Assembly: GCA_017506865.1 (NCBI GenBank)
Contig: JAFCMP010000152.1
Span: 62,001-126,000 of the forward strand
DNA: 64,000 nucleotides
Reading direction: 5' to 3'
Source of the DNA: Tribonema minus
Lineage: Eukaryota > Sar > Xanthophyceae > Tribonematales > Tribonemataceae
Part shown: piece by piece, positions 34,501 to 45,300 of the stretch
Numbering within the stretch: the first letter of the stretch is position 1
How the letters are laid out: the number at the start of each line of letters is the position of its first letter
Position numbers and translations under genes: made by a program
Notes under the pieces: model-generated
Told to the model about the DNA's origin: nothing
Databases searched by the model: none
Seen by the model: only the letters and a program-made list of their open reading frames with translations

Positions 34501-36071
34501 CCTCCTTGATTGCGCGGTTCAAACTGTATTGCGGGGGGGGGGCTTGTTGCATTGTTGCGCCTGCGTGCCGCGGTGGCGTGCCTGTATGCGTGCAGGGCTC
34601 GGCGCGTCGGCCCTGCTTTGCCGTGACGTAGAATGCCAGTGCGTCGATGCCAGTGGACTGGTTAATTTACACTGGCACGTCCGTGTCTTCATGTTGCTGT
34701 GACGCCCGGCCATTGCAGGCAGTCAGACCTGCCGCGCCGCTGATGTGCAAACGCGCATCCGAACAGCGCAAGCAATCGCTCTCCGACAACAATTTTTCTG
34801 TTGCACATAGCGGGTGCATTCTGGTTGACACGTTCATCTGTTGTCTTGCGTTATACTTCGAAGTATGAATGTACACTTTAGTGTAATACTACGATGCTCG
34901 AGACATGCACCGTCGCGCGCTGGACTCCCCAACTGCGTCCAGCAAGCGACTCGCACTCGCCTGACTTCGACGGTTTTGCCTGAGCACTGCCGCTGAGCAC
35001 ATGATACACGAGCGCATGCGCCGTGCGACCGAGACACGACAGGCGCGTGAGGTGGAGGCGTGCATCGAGGCTAACCCTGAGTAGTGAAGTACCTGGCGAT
35101 ATTGTTTACATGTGATCGGCAATGCGCATTGAGACACTTCCCATTGAGCACGTGTAGACTCTGGTAGCAAGTCATGGACATTACCATCTGGGCTTTCTCA
35201 CGCCCTGAGTTTGAGAAAAAATAGTACATGCGCTGAGCACTGATACGCACGTACACGCTGTGCAGGCGCGTGAGGTGGAGGCGTGCATCAAGACTAACCA
35301 GTAGTGAAGAACATGCGCTGAGCACTGACACACCTACACGCGCGCTACGCGACGTAGGCGCGCAAGGTGGAGGCATGCATCAAGGCTAACCCTGAGTAGT
35401 CAAGTACATGCATTGAGCACTGACACACTTACGCGCTACACAGGCGCATCGAGGCTAACCCTAAGTAGTGGCTAACCCTAAGTAGTGTAAGACATGTGCG
35501 GAGCACTGACACACTCACACGCGCGCTACGCGACACAGGCCGCGCGAGGTGGAGGCATGCATCGAGGCTAATCCTGAATAGTGAAGAACATGCGCTGAGC
35601 ACTGACACACTTATACGCTACACGCAGGCGCATCGAGGCTAACCTAAAATACTGGCTAACTCTAAGTAGTGTAAGACATACGCTGAGCACTGACGCACTT
35701 ACACGCGCGCTAAGCGACGCAGGCGTGCGAGGTGGAGGCGGGCATCGAGGCTAATCCTGAGTAGCGAGCGACATGCGCGGAGCACTTACACACGCTACGT
35801 GCAGGCGCCGGGGCACCTGCAATCACCGTGCTTGGCCCACTCCGCTGAGCACTGACACACTTGCGCGCGCACTACGCAGGCGCGCGAGGTGGAGGCGTGC
35901 ATCGAGGCGGTGGACGTGGACGGCGACAACCGCATCGGGCTCATGGACTTCATGTGCTTTGCGCTGCGCCTCAAGAACGCGTACGACATCAGCCTCGCGC
36001 AGGGGCGCCAAGAGCGCCTCAACCGCGAGGTCGCGGAGAAGGTCAAGCTGCAGATGGACGGCGCGGAGTGA
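21879..36071 (+). CDS. Predicted RING finger - calcineurin-like phosphatase - EF-hand protein
   Basis: Exons: 21879-22571 (RING), 24449-24750, 25873-26037, 27821-28108, 28716-29021, 29524-29888, 30493-30641, 31381-32273, 33371-33511, 34323-34436, 35880-36071 (TGA). All junction phases agree, except that exon 31381-32273 needs one extra base inside it. That gives about 1202 residues. The phosphatase core is PP2B/calcineurin A type: it should remove phosphate from Ser/Thr using two metals, under Ca control. Its first exon has no start codon of its own, and the RING exon upstream has no stop before a good phase-0 donor, so joining them is the simplest reading. The 1.9-kb intron between them could still hide a gene boundary. 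The core from 24449 on is strong; the RING link is moderate. Confidence 0.72.
22600..23035 (+). repeat. Tandem repeat of about 85-100 bp in the RING-phosphatase intron
   Basis: Four to five copies of a block reading TGATGCGTGTGCATGTTTTG, then CCGATCTGTGTTTGTGCGGC, then GGCGCGGCGCAGCAGCGCAG. Two copies include GTACTAGAACTTCAACC-type words. Confidence 0.8.
24132..24400 (+). repeat. Two acceptor-side copies of the first phosphatase exon
   Basis: GGCGGGCGCCTCGCGGAGGA occurs at about 24141 and GCAGGCGCCTCGCGGAGGAG at about 24261, before the true exon at 24449. The second copy runs on for about 120 bp, through CACGCTGCACCCCGTCAAGC to GGCGCCATGTGGCTCATC. Each is preceded by a CTNCCGC(A/C)-type tract and an AACTTCAACCCT word. 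Confidence 0.9.
24449..29888 (+). CDS. Calcineurin A-like Ser/Thr phosphatase catalytic core exons
   Basis: Signature motifs in order: [11 protein letters not shown] (metal ligands D and H) and GDYVDRGAYS across the 24750/25873 junction. Then [20 protein letters not shown] (RGNHE), [11 protein letters not shown] (metal His), [24 protein letters not shown] and [20 protein letters not shown]-x-x-Q..GY and LTxxFxFKxEC favour PP2B over PP1/PP2A. A 40-residue Ala/Glu-rich insert precedes the SAPNY block. The CnB-binding helix after ILTLERG is poorly conserved. All catalytic residues I can check are present. Confidence 0.88.
24803..24930 (+). repeat. Donor-side copy of the first phosphatase exon
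   Basis: It repeats CGACCTGCACGGCCAGTTCT through CTGGGGGACTACGTGGAC, the last ~125 bp of the exon ending at 24750, after a G-run. It has an in-frame TAG (ATGGTCTAG) and a damaged end, so splicing into it would truncate the protein. Confidence 0.92.
26085..26545 (+). repeat. Five donor-side copies of the RGNHE exon's 3' end
   Basis: GGCTTCAAGGCGGAGTGCAA through GTGTACTACAG|GTGAGCGCTG is repeated near 26091, 26250, 26340 and 26441, with a short last piece near 26530. It follows the true exon end at 26037. Spacers carry GTTGAAGTAACATGTTGAAG. One copy has AAGTAAGG, making an in-frame stop. Confidence 0.95.
27330..27745 (+). repeat. Three acceptor-side copies of the exon starting at 27821
   Basis: CAGGTTCCTGCGCCTG (with GGGTTCCTGCGCCTGCTG as the oldest-looking) occurs at about 27331, 27500 and 27663 before the true exon at 27821. 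Each runs through GCGCCGTCGT..GAGCGACNTCGGCCGCTACC. Spacers carry AACTTCAACCCTAACC. The unit is about 160 bp. Confidence 0.95.
28160..28508 (+). repeat. Two donor-side copies of the exon ending at 28108
   Basis: CTGTGGGCGGACCCCGCGGA through CGGCTGCGCGGCTGCAG|GTGAG is repeated at 28170-28298 and 28400-28508. The reading frame is kept in the first copy (ATCCCGGCTGCTGTCCGCC). A short CAGCTGCAGGTGAGC piece lies at 28336. Confidence 0.95.
29316..29378 (+). repeat. Acceptor-side copy of the exon starting at 29524
   Basis: GGGCGCGATCCTCACCCTCG through CGCCAGTATGA is an almost perfect copy of the exon's first 60 bp, behind a 27-base C-run and CCAG. It diverges after CAGTATGA. Confidence 0.95.
29935..30235 (+). 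repeat. Three donor-side copies of the exon ending at 29888
   Basis: CTGCAGGAGCGCGTCGCGCG through TTCCCGCGGCCGTGG|GTGAGT is repeated ending at about 30028 and about 30147. A partial copy lies at about 30205-30235. Each keeps the donor. Confidence 0.93.
30690..30830 (+). repeat. Two donor-side copies of the exon ending at 30641
   Basis: GAGCCCAAGAAGCTCAACCG..GGCAGCATG|GTGACT (about 30709-30745) and GAGCCCACGAAGCACAACCG..GACATG|GCGGGT (about 30792-30828) repeat the exon end. Confidence 0.9.
31381..32273 (+). CDS. Low-complexity linker exon with an apparent single-base frame break
   Basis: It begins at CAG|CACGAGCTC in phase 0 ([20 protein letters not shown], a likely helix) and ends TCGTCGCAG|GTGCGC in the phase needed by the next exon, but in a different frame. 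The credible frame changes near the C7 run at about 31518-31524. One more C there would join QQQEEGG... to [12 protein letters not shown]... and on to [21 protein letters not shown] very short intron is the alternative. The middle is Ala/Gly/Pro runs. No domain recognised. Confidence 0.6.
32835..33345 (+). repeat. Intronic minisatellite of about 55-57 bp units
   Basis: At least six copies of a CCCCCCCCTGAACGTAGTACCGCAATG-like unit with GCTCAGTCCCCTCTCTAACG. The last copies flank a duplicate of the next exon's start (33181-33260). Confidence 0.9.
33181..33262 (+). repeat. Acceptor-side copy of the exon starting at 33371
   Basis: TATTGCCAAACAG followed by GACGGTGGGACGCCGGATGC through CACGCCTCAGCAGCAG repeats the true acceptor and about 65 bp of exon, 180 bp upstream. 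Confidence 0.95.
33371..36071 (+). CDS. C-terminal exons with two EF-hand-like segments
   Basis: Exon 33371-33511 is a Ser/Asp/Gln-rich linker (47 residues). Exon 34323-34436 has [19 protein letters not shown], an EF-hand shape with a poor loop (Ala at position 12). Exon 35880-36071 has [20 protein letters not shown], a good EF-hand loop (D1, D3, D5, I8, D12), a basic helix and stop TGA 36069-36071. In ordinary calcineurin the EF-hands are in a separate subunit, CnB. Here they seem to be in the same polypeptide, as in PPEF/PP7-type enzymes. Confidence 0.7.
35035..35765 (+). repeat. About seven acceptor-side copies of the last (EF-hand) exon
   Basis: Copies of CAGGCGCGTGAGGTGGAGGC and GTGCATCGAGGCTAACCCTG followed by AGTAGTGAAG(A/T)ACATGCG CTGAGCACTGACACACTTAC recur at about 35040, 35270, 35360, 35443 (short), 35538, 35628 (short) and 35723, before the true exon at 35880. 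After GAGGC each diverges into TAACCCTGAGTAG, adding stops. Confidence 0.95.
35183..35228 (+). mobile_element. Short copy of the retroelement 3' tail
   Basis: ACCATCTGGGCTTTCTCACG CCCTGAG...GAGAAAAAATAGTAC closely matches the tail of the retroelement at about 4303-4350 (ACCATCGTCTGGGCTTTTTC GCGCCCTGAG...AATAAAAAGTAC). Both keep GGGC..8 nt..GCCC. It may be a very short 5'-truncated insertion in the phosphatase intron. Confidence 0.6.
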
Positions 36072-37535
36072 GGGGGCAGCGCTCAGCACCAGGGGGGAAG
36101 GGGGGGGGGGGGGGGGCGCGGGGGGCATACGTGCCCGCAAGCGCGCGTTCACTCCGCGGTTTGTACGGGGGGGGGCGGCGGAGAGTCGGCGCGCGCTGCC
36201 GCTTTGGCGAAGCGCTGATGCTCAGCGGCGGGGGCGATGGCCTCAGTGGCCGGCGGTCGCCGCGAGTGCGACTCAACGCCAGCGAGTGACTCGCGAGTTG
36301 CCGCGCCGAGTGAGTCATGCTGTCTGCCGCACCCGCGTAGCGCGTCTCTCCCAGTGACCCCATTGCTAGGGCTAGGCGGAGCGCTGCCCCTCACTGCCTT
36401 ACCTACCCCCGAGTAGTGCAGGCAGGGCGGGGGCGGGGGGGCGGGGGGGGGGAGGGCACCGTGGCCGCCGCAGCCGCAACACACACCTATAGCGTCACAC
36501 GTTGCAACCATGCCGATGTGGAGTTTTATGTGTTTTGAGTTTATGTAGTGGGCAGCGGCCACCGGGGTGCCAAGCGAGTCTGTCTCAGCTCATGAGCGGT
36601 CTCTCTACTCGGTGTGCCAAGGGGGGGGGGGGATCGGGTGCGCGAGCCCCGCACATTCGTGCAGCAGCGCTCGCCAGCTTGACTCGGTGACGAGCGACTC
36701 TGCATTTGGCTTCAGGGCGGCCGTTGTCTCAATTCCCACGATGCCGTCGCACGCGCGGCGCTCGTACTGCGCAGGGGGGGGGGGGCGGCGCACCTGGCCC
36801 TTCCCAAATTAGAGAAGAAAAAGTCAGCACACATACTCAGGTGCCATCGCGTTACACTCCTAAAGCCTAGGCATCGCTGCGCCCATCCTCTGGTGGTGAG
36901 ACGGGGGAGCACAGTGCGCAGCACACGCCGTGCACCCTGGTCCAGAACCAGCAGGCAGGCACGCATTTCCACGTACGTGCGACAGTGTTTCTGTCTTTGG
37001 GCTGACAACGGGCACTAAATATATTATTTGTCGCCGTGCATGGTGACCGTTGTTGCTGCTGAAGAGCTTTTGTTGTTGTGCACGGCAAAGGCAAATGTGT
37101 CCTGGCATGGGAACTTGAAGCTTCTTGGTGTGCATGTTGTCGATCCCTTCCTTGCAGAGTTCAGAAGCTGTGCCATGTTGAGGCCTGCCATGTGATGCAT
37201 GCAAGCCATGCGTGTGCTGGAGTCTGTATGGCTCGTGCGCCGCTTGGTCATGTCTGCCTTATTAGCCACAGAGTCTCTTCTAAAATTGGAGCATACATGA
37301 GCCTGTCCCACAAAAACTAGCCCTCTGGTGCTCTACGCATACCAACGTGATCACGATGCATTGAGTGATCACTCATGAGGACAAAGTGAGAGCCAAGCCA
37401 GGCTGGCTAGCTCGTGCTGGCTTTCTGCTGCAATCAGCCCCAACTACGGCATTGTTGTGATAGTCAGAAGCAACAAATTGCTTTTTGCAATCGCATTCTG
37501 CAGCAGCAGCCACCACTATCAGCCTGCAGCCTCTA
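36072..37535. other. Intergenic between phosphatase and SWI3 genes
   Basis: 1.46 kb with G-runs at about 36100-36118 and 36430-36455 and the 14-bp palindrome TGAGTGATCACTCA near 37363. No ORF looks like a gene. It should hold the phosphatase 3' UTR and the SWI3 promoter. No clear AATAAA was seen. Confidence 0.4.
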
Positions 37536-39325
37536 ATGGATAACGGCCGGAGCAAGACTTATGGCACAGAAAGTGGCCATGCGCATCAGCAGCGCCATGA
37601 TGTGAGCTCGCCACTAGACCACAGACGAAGCAGCAGCGGGAGGGAGCGCCAGCGAGGACAGCGCGACAGTGGCGGTGGCTGGAGAGGCGGCGACTCCAGG
37701 AGTGAAAGGGACTCTGCACGGAGGCAGCAGGATTTTGACACGAGGTGAAATGCTGGATTGATGTTGCTGCAGCTGTTGGTGCGGCGCAAAACCGGGTACA
37801 TTATGCTAACTGCAACTTGGCGCACACCGTGACCACATTCCGCAGTCTGTAGGTATCTCTCAGCATCAACTGTTATAAGATTTGTACGTTTTGCTGAAAG
37901 AAGACATTGCCCGCCGCGTGCAAAGAGCAGGGGTGCGCGGATTTGGCCATTTTTGGCTCCCTTTCCAACATCAGGCCTGGCAGTCGCTCGTATTTGTGTC
38001 ACTCAGTTCACCATGCAGGAGTGCGTGCGAAGTTGCCTGAGATATGCTCGGGAAAGAAGAAACTTGACATGCGGCAAAGTTCAGTCTGTCCTGCAAGTAC
38101 TCCACCACTGCAGCGACAGATTGACAAAGATTGACAAATATGGCAGTTGGAGTCTCAAGTGCACTTCAAAGTACACATCTGGCACGCGGCGCACTGCTGC
38201 ATGCGGCCACTGAGTGAATTAGGGCCTGATACTCATCGCTGCCTTTTTTGGCCATGTCAAAATCACCTTGACACCCCTCCCTTTTTAGACGCTCCGAACA
38301 CGGCCACCGCGGCGAGGAAAAGGAGAAGTCATCGCAGCCGCGCAAGGGCGAAAAAACCAGCGAGAGCGGCAGCAGACGCACTCATCGCGACCGTTCCGAG
38401 CCTCGCAGTGACTCAAAACGCAGCCGCGACGACGCAGACAGGCACAGCAGCGGCAGGGATGAGGGGGGGCGGCGCGAGAGGCGGGACTCCATGGAATCTG
38501 GGAGGGAATCTGGGAGCAGAAAACGGGCGCGGCGCGAAGAGTGTGATGCGCCGCCGACTGCTGCTGATGACGAGCAGGTGGGCGGCGCGTGAAATGGCTG
38601 TTGCTAGTGCAGGTGTGCCGCTGTTGCATCACAGGCGACATGCGATGTGCGCAGTGCCACTTGCGATGGGCGCCGCCCCTGCTGCGCGGCGTTCTCAGTG
38701 GCGAAGGAGTGAGACCGCCGCCGTTGCTGGCAGTGTTCGGAGGCGGCTCAGTTCTCCTTCTTGTTGAGGACGTCCAACGCGGAGTACAGTACATGCCCTC
38801 GAAGAAGCAGCGTCTCGCTTGAGGTTGTTGTTGAAGTTGCATTGCGGTTGTCAGGCACTGCGATTTCGATGGGTAGCTGCGCCAGACACCCATGCGGCCT
38901 AAACATCAACACACCTCCGCGCCAGCAGTTTATGAAACACCCTGAGGCACGGAGCCCTGCCTATTCATATGTGCATCAGTGCCTCACGTGCTGTACTTGC
39001 TGCGTACGCTCTGTCGCGTTGCCGCTCGCAGCAGGAGCCGCCGCGAACGCGCCGCTCACATCACACGCCACATTCTCCACAGCCATCCAATTCCGAACTG
39101 TCAGGGGAAAAGCGGCGGCGGCGGCGGTCGGAGCATGGCGATGACGAGGGGGAAGGGCATTCAGGGGGGGGGTCAGGGGGCACAGAAAGAGCGGGCCAGA
39201 AAGCAGTGGGCCACAGCAGCATGAGCCAAAGTCCAGACAGTCGAAGAGAGGGCAGCTTGCCTGCTGAGGAGGCTGATGAACACTGTGGGGGGAGTGGTGA
39301 AACGGCGGCAGCGGACGGCGATCAG
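37536..39325 (+). CDS. Arg/Ser/Asp-rich N-terminal exons of SWI3
   Basis: Exons 1-3 (residues 1 to about 264) are dominated by R, S, E, D and H: for example SSSGRERQRGQRDSGGGWR, DRSEPRSDSKRSRDDADRH and EKRRRRRSEHGDDEGEG. There is no predicted fold. The composition resembles RS domains of splicing regulators, with probable nuclear localisation signals (KRARRE; KRRRRR). SWI3 orthologues I know do not start this way, so either this is a lineage feature or these exons belong to a separate gene; phases favour one gene. Confidence 0.65.
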
Positions 39326-42300
39326 GTGAGATACCACTGCTCTAAAGACAGCTGTGGTGTTTCGATTCTGCGGCCGATGTTTGCTGATGTCTGCGTCGCT
39401 TCTGGCCGCATGCTCCGCTGCACATCTGTGGGGCGTACACGCTGTGCGTCATCCTAGCCGCCGCCATTGCCGGGAAGCGCCAAGCGCTAGAGAGTTCCTG
39501 CAGCTGGTGGCGTGATTCTCAATCAGCTGCGTAGTATCTTTGCATGCCGTCTCGTATCCTGTAGCACCATCACTGACCGCGGCGCTTGCTTGTGCCGGGT
39601 GCAGCCGCGCATCGCCAACGGCGGCACGGAGGCGCATGTCGGCGGCTGCGATGGTAGCAGCGCGCAGCATGTTTCAGCAAAAGACGTACGGCAAAGCGGT
39701 GACACAGCCCACGGGCAGGCATCCTTGGCCACACACGGCGGCGCTGCTTCAAACGGCGCGCACTCCACAGGCGAAAACGAGGGTGTCACTGTTAATGGAC
39801 GGCTCACCGACGATGAAAGAGGGGAGGGGGGGGGCGCGGGGAGCGGCGGTGCACCCGCCGCAGCTGCTGCAGCCGGCGCGGCAGCGGCAGGTGGGCGGGA
39901 CGGCGAGCAGAATGGGTCGGGCAGCGACGGCGGAGACAGACGCTCTGCAAGCGCAAAAAAGCGGCGGAAAGGCGCGCCCGCGGCGGCACCGCCAGGAGAG
40001 CCCGCAGAAGCAGTGGGCCGCAGTGGCGAAGGCGGCCCAGCACCTGCCGCGGCGCGTGCGGACGCGCCGTCGCCGGGCAGCGTCCAGGCTCGACACGCTT
40101 CAGAACGGGCAGGCGCTGAGGAGCGAGATGGCAGCAGCGATGCGCCTTCACAGCGTAGCGATGCTGCTGAATCCATGCGCGCGGAGCCAGACGCGGAGGG
40201 GGGGGCGACGCCGGCAGAGGCGGTGACGGCGGCGCCGGGGGCGGCGGAAGGTGCGGTGGCGGCGGCAGCAGGGGCGGCGCCAAACGCGGCTGCGCCGGCG
40301 CCGGCTGTGCGGTCGCGGAGCGCTGCTGCCATTCACGCTCTGTTCAAAAAAGCAGATGCGGTGCCGCCGAAGGCAGAACCGCCACCGGAAGGTCGGGCGC
40401 AGGCGGGGGCAGCGATGCGGGGAGAAGCGGCGGAGGGGCATGGGGAATGCGCTGGTGACACGGCACAGGTGTGCAGCGCGGCGCCGCTGCCGCCGCAGCT
40501 GCCGCGGCCGCGGCCACGCTCGCCGTTTGTCGCATCGTGCGCGGAGCAGTGGTTCCGGGAGGAGCGCGTCAGCGGGTTTGAGCGGCGCATGCTGCCGGAG
40601 TTCTTTGACGGGAGAAGGTGAGCGCTGCTGCGCACTTGTGCCAATTTCAACTGCGTCCCTGTGCCAGATGACTTGATGTGATGTAGCCGCATGTTCAGAG
40701 GCGCTGTTGCATGCCGTCTGGACGGCGCAAGCTGTTGTCGATTGAAATTGGACTGTGCAAGTCTCTGCAGATCGATTGCGAGTGTAACGTTCAACTGGCG
40801 GTTGGCAAACTTGCAGCGCAGAGCACTCCACTAAGTAGGGTGCAGCATGTCGCTTGGGCAGTGTGCGCTGCATTCAATGCACACGGACTGCAGCAGATTC
40901 TTGATTTAATGCAGTAGCGCCAAGCAAGACTGCACAGCAAGACTGTGTCTTGCTACCAGCTGCTGCGCGAGTTGAAGTTGAACCTCCGAGCTGCGGCAAT
41001 TCGCCAGCGGTGCAGCTGCAACGGACGTGCACAGGTGCGTTTTGAACAGAATAACAACCCGTGGTGGATGTGCTGATGGCCGCTGGCACGGACAAAGCGC
41101 GCTGCTGTCCTGCCCAAGCATCATTACCACAGCCAGTAGGGCATCACGGAAACAGCGCAGAGGCGCTGACGTCGCCGCAGGGCCCTGCACCGCGGTGCAG
41201 AAGCAGCCCATGACTACGCTGCGACACCAGCCATGCAAAGCTGAATATATCTGGCCTGGCGCGCGCTCACTGCTGGCGTGCGCGCCGCCTGTGTGCGCCG
41301 TGGTCACCGTACACGCTACTCCGACGCTGGTGCTGTTTCCGCTGCAGCAGAGGCAGTCTAAGCGCTGCGTTTGTGCGCCGCGGAAAGTCGCGCAGTGGGT
41401 GCGCGCGCGCTGGCAGCACTGTTGCATACAATACCTGCACGGCCTTACTCAGGTGGTGGTGCGCGCGCGAGTTGATGGCGCGTCAGCTCGCTGCTGGTGC
41501 TGCCTACGCACATGTCAACGCTCAGCGCAGCCCGGACGCCGATGTCGCACTGCAGACCCCTGTGAGACGCCATGTGCGGGCGTGAATGCACTGACGGCGC
41601 GCTGCTGCACTCCGACGCAAGTCGCCGCCGCTGACATTGCCTAGCGCAGCATGGCGTGCGGCTGCTGCCGCCGACATCTTGTGTCACTGCTGAGTGCGTC
41701 TAGGACGCCAGAGACATGCTGCAGGCCATGTGCGCGTGCGTGGCGCTGGCGGCGCGCCGCGCAAACGTAGCCGCCGCCGCTGCCGACGGCGGATTGCGCT
41801 GCGCTATTGCCGCCTTTCACTGTCGTGCGATTCGGCTGGCCCTCCCTGAGCCACGAGCCTCCTTCTGGGCCCAAGGCACGGCGCCTCCCGAGCCTCAGAT
41901 AGCAGCAGCAGCAGGTCCACAGCTACACACACATTGGCGTGGCTAGCGTGGTACTCGTGACACGCGTATGCACAGTCACCATAACGCGCGCCCCATCCGC
42001 CAGACAAATACATGCCCCCATGTCTGATGTCGGAGCGCTGCTGCTGCCCGCTCCCCCCCCTTCTCCCCCCCCCCCGCGCCGTGCAGCGCGTCCAAGACGC
42101 CCGACTTCTACCTGCAGGCCCGCAACTTCATCGTGCAGCTGTGGCGGGAGCGCGCGGCCCGCGCAGGCGCCGACGGCGACGCGGCGCGCCTCACAGCGAC
42201 AGAGTGCAGAAAAAGGTGCGTTGCCCGGGAAGCAGGTGCAATTTCAATTTCAACTTCAATGATGATGTGGGACGTGCACTTAGGGTCGGAGCGCTGCGTG

Positions 42301-45300
42301 GTGGTTCGCGCTGCTGTCTGAGGATCGCTGCCAGAGCTGTCCACATCTTCCTAGGCGCTGAGCACTGGTCGGTGCCTTCTGGCCTCCTTTGGCGGCGTTG
42401 CGGCGCGGAGTTGCAGCGCGGGCCTGCAGGGAAAGGCGCACGGGTTGTCACATAGGGGCGTGTGCACAAGAAGAGTGGCATCATCAAACCATATGCCCGT
42501 AAGGTGCTGAGCACTGGGATCGGGGGGTACACTCTGGCCTCTTTTCGGCGGCGACGTGACGCGCGGGATGCAGCGCTTAGCAGACCACAGCAGCGATGGG
42601 CGGGTTGTCATGTGGGCATGGTTATACAAAGAGTAAGCGGAACCGTCGCTCCCACCCACAGAGTGCGCAGAGCGCAACCGGAGTGCACACAGCGCAACGC
42701 GTGGGTCCGCTGTCGCGCAGGCGTGTGGGCCGAGCCTTGGCTGAGGGCTGCGTTGCGGACTGAGGATCACTCCAAGTAGTTGAGATTGAGAGGCCTGCAC
42801 CAGCGCGCTGAGCCTCTGGAGCTCGTCCCACTGGCTGGTGTAGCTTGCGAACCGGGGGCACAGCTAGTTGAATTTGGCGCTATGTACAGCTGGTTTGCCC
42901 GCACCTGACGCAGCAGTCGAACGCGGCAGCAGGTGAGATACTGGCCTATTTGGTCGCTGCTGATTACGCTCCCTTCTTTGTCTGACAGCTTGACCTACGC
43001 GCTGCCGCAGTGGTGCGAGCGCTGCTGCCGCCGCTCGCCTGCGCTCTGTGTCACGCGTCAGCTGCAGGTGCAGCTCGCGCCCATGCAGCAGCGTCCCTCC
43101 GCGCAGGCGCTTGCTTCGTGCCTGGTGTCACTTGACGTGTATTTGGGCTGCGTTTCACTCTTCAACTTCAGAACGCACACAAAGGCCTTTATAATAAATA
43201 GGGACAACACTCACTGTATCACACTCGTTAACTTCAGAACGCGCTGATGGGGAAGTACTAGTAGTAACTTCAAGTTCACCTCCTGACGGTACGCGCCTCG
43301 TCAACTTGATGTTTGCAGACTCGCCGGCGACGCCGGAGCGGTGCTGCGCATCCACGAGCTGCTGGAGGCGTACGGCGTGATCAACTGCACGCCCGCAGGG
43401 GCAGCAGGTGCGTGCTACGGTCAAAAGAAAGGGGGTAATGTGTTGAGCGCAGCCGTGTGTTGGCGGGGGGGGCACAGCTTGTTTAAGTTGAAGTTTCTGG
43501 GTGTATTTGAGGTGCAAATCAGAAGTGTGGGGTGTCGCCATTTCGAACACAAGCACTCAGGTCTTGTCGAGTGGAGGCGCCCATGCGCTCTCAACGGTAC
43601 AGTCCGTTAGCAGTTTGTCTGTATGTGAATGTCAAAAACTTGAAGTGAGGAAGTGAAATACTCGAGTATTGAGTTTGCAGCATTTGGGTCTCAGTATCCT
43701 ACTGGCTGCATGAAGTGTGTGTGCCGTCACCAAGCTGCACATTCGCAGGGGCACGAGCAAGTCATACGGCTCTGTCAAGCTGGTTCTTGAAGTTGGCGCT
43801 TGTGAACTTGGCAGGGCTGCGTGTAATGATGAACTGCACATGGTGTGCCTTTGGGCGACTGTTGAGCACATGGGATAACGTCATATGGCAGAGCAGCGAC
43901 GCGCGTCTGTTCACTCAAGACCTGCTATGGCGCCAGCGGCGTGCACCACGATCCCTGACACAGTTGATGTATATCAATACTTGTGCTCTATTGCTCAGCA
44001 GCCGCCCCCCAGGCCTTCACAACGGCTCCCACAGGCTCATCAGCACAAACTCGCGCTGAGCATCATCAGCACGCATAATTGGCTGAGTGCCGACCTTCGC
44101 GTTCCATACCTACGTATTCCCGCAGCGCCGGCCGGCAACGAGGCCATCGTACCCGCCGGCCGCCCCGTGTGCCCCCTGCCCCCGCCCCCTATCGTGCGTG
44201 GTGACCAGTGGCGCGAGGGTCCCCGTGGCCAGTCGCACGGGGGTACCGGCGATCGTGCGCCTAGTTCGCCACTGGACGATGGGGAGCGGCTCGTGCGATT
44301 GGCGGTCAAATGGGCGGGGGACTGGGGGAAAGGTGAGGGGATCTTGGGGGGTGGGGTGGGCGGGGGGGGCTTTTCTGCCGAGCGTTGCCTGGTGTGGTGC
44401 GCGACGCATGTAGTGCATGCCGCTGCCGTTTTCTGCATCAGCGCTGTGCGTCTTCGTGCCTGCGTCCATGGCCGGAAAGGGTTGCAGGGCGCTTTCTGCC
44501 GTATGAGAGACCTAGCCGACTTCAAGCACTTGAAGTCACTGACGTCTGTCGCGCGCGCCGATGTGGTCCAGCATACGCTCTTGTGCGGCACGGCTCGACC
44601 TCGCGAGTGTTGACCGGTACGTTGAGAGATTGCGCTGATAAGAGTTTTCAAAGCTCCAAGGCTGGTATTTGCTGGTGCAAGCACAAGCACCCGATGAGCA
44701 CATACTCCTGTGAGCACATGAGCGCCAAGTGGCATGGCGGGTGTGACCCCTGAGCGGCTGCTGCTGCGGCAGCGTGCACTGTGCATATAAATATATGCGC
44801 CTGTAGGCAGCGGGCACAGTCAGCAGCTGCATGGTCATTTGACTGGGTCACACTGCGTTACGAAGTATCTCTGCCCGCGTACAGTACCCCTCGCACACGC
44901 CGCCACTACTCGCACTGCGCTTCAGCAGCACCGGCGCCGCAAGCTGCGGCCTCACTCTGAATCATGAGTCAAATTCACGAGTCACTTGCTCTGGTCCCGC
45001 CGCAGTCGCCCAAGAGCTGGGCGCGGATGCGGACCCCGCTGCGTGTCTGCAGCGCTTCATGATGCTGGCATTGGAGGAAATCTTCCGACAGCAGGGGGCG
45101 GGGGGGCGGGGCGCTGTTGAGGTGAGTGCAGTCATAGCGATTGAATGCACTTCTTAGTTGAAGTACAGCTGCTGCCGCAGTCTGGCGATGTCAAGGTGCT
45201 ATGAGTTGTACTTCTTGACGCATCTACTACAAACCGTTGCATTTGGTGTCAAGGGGTACAGCGCACTGTCGTGCTGTTGTGATGGAGGGGTGTGCTTAGG

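Noticed and set aside
39523-40332. 269-codon ORF on the minus strand
   Set aside because: Antisense shadow of the long SWI3 exon 4, which has correct splice phases and SWIRM homology.
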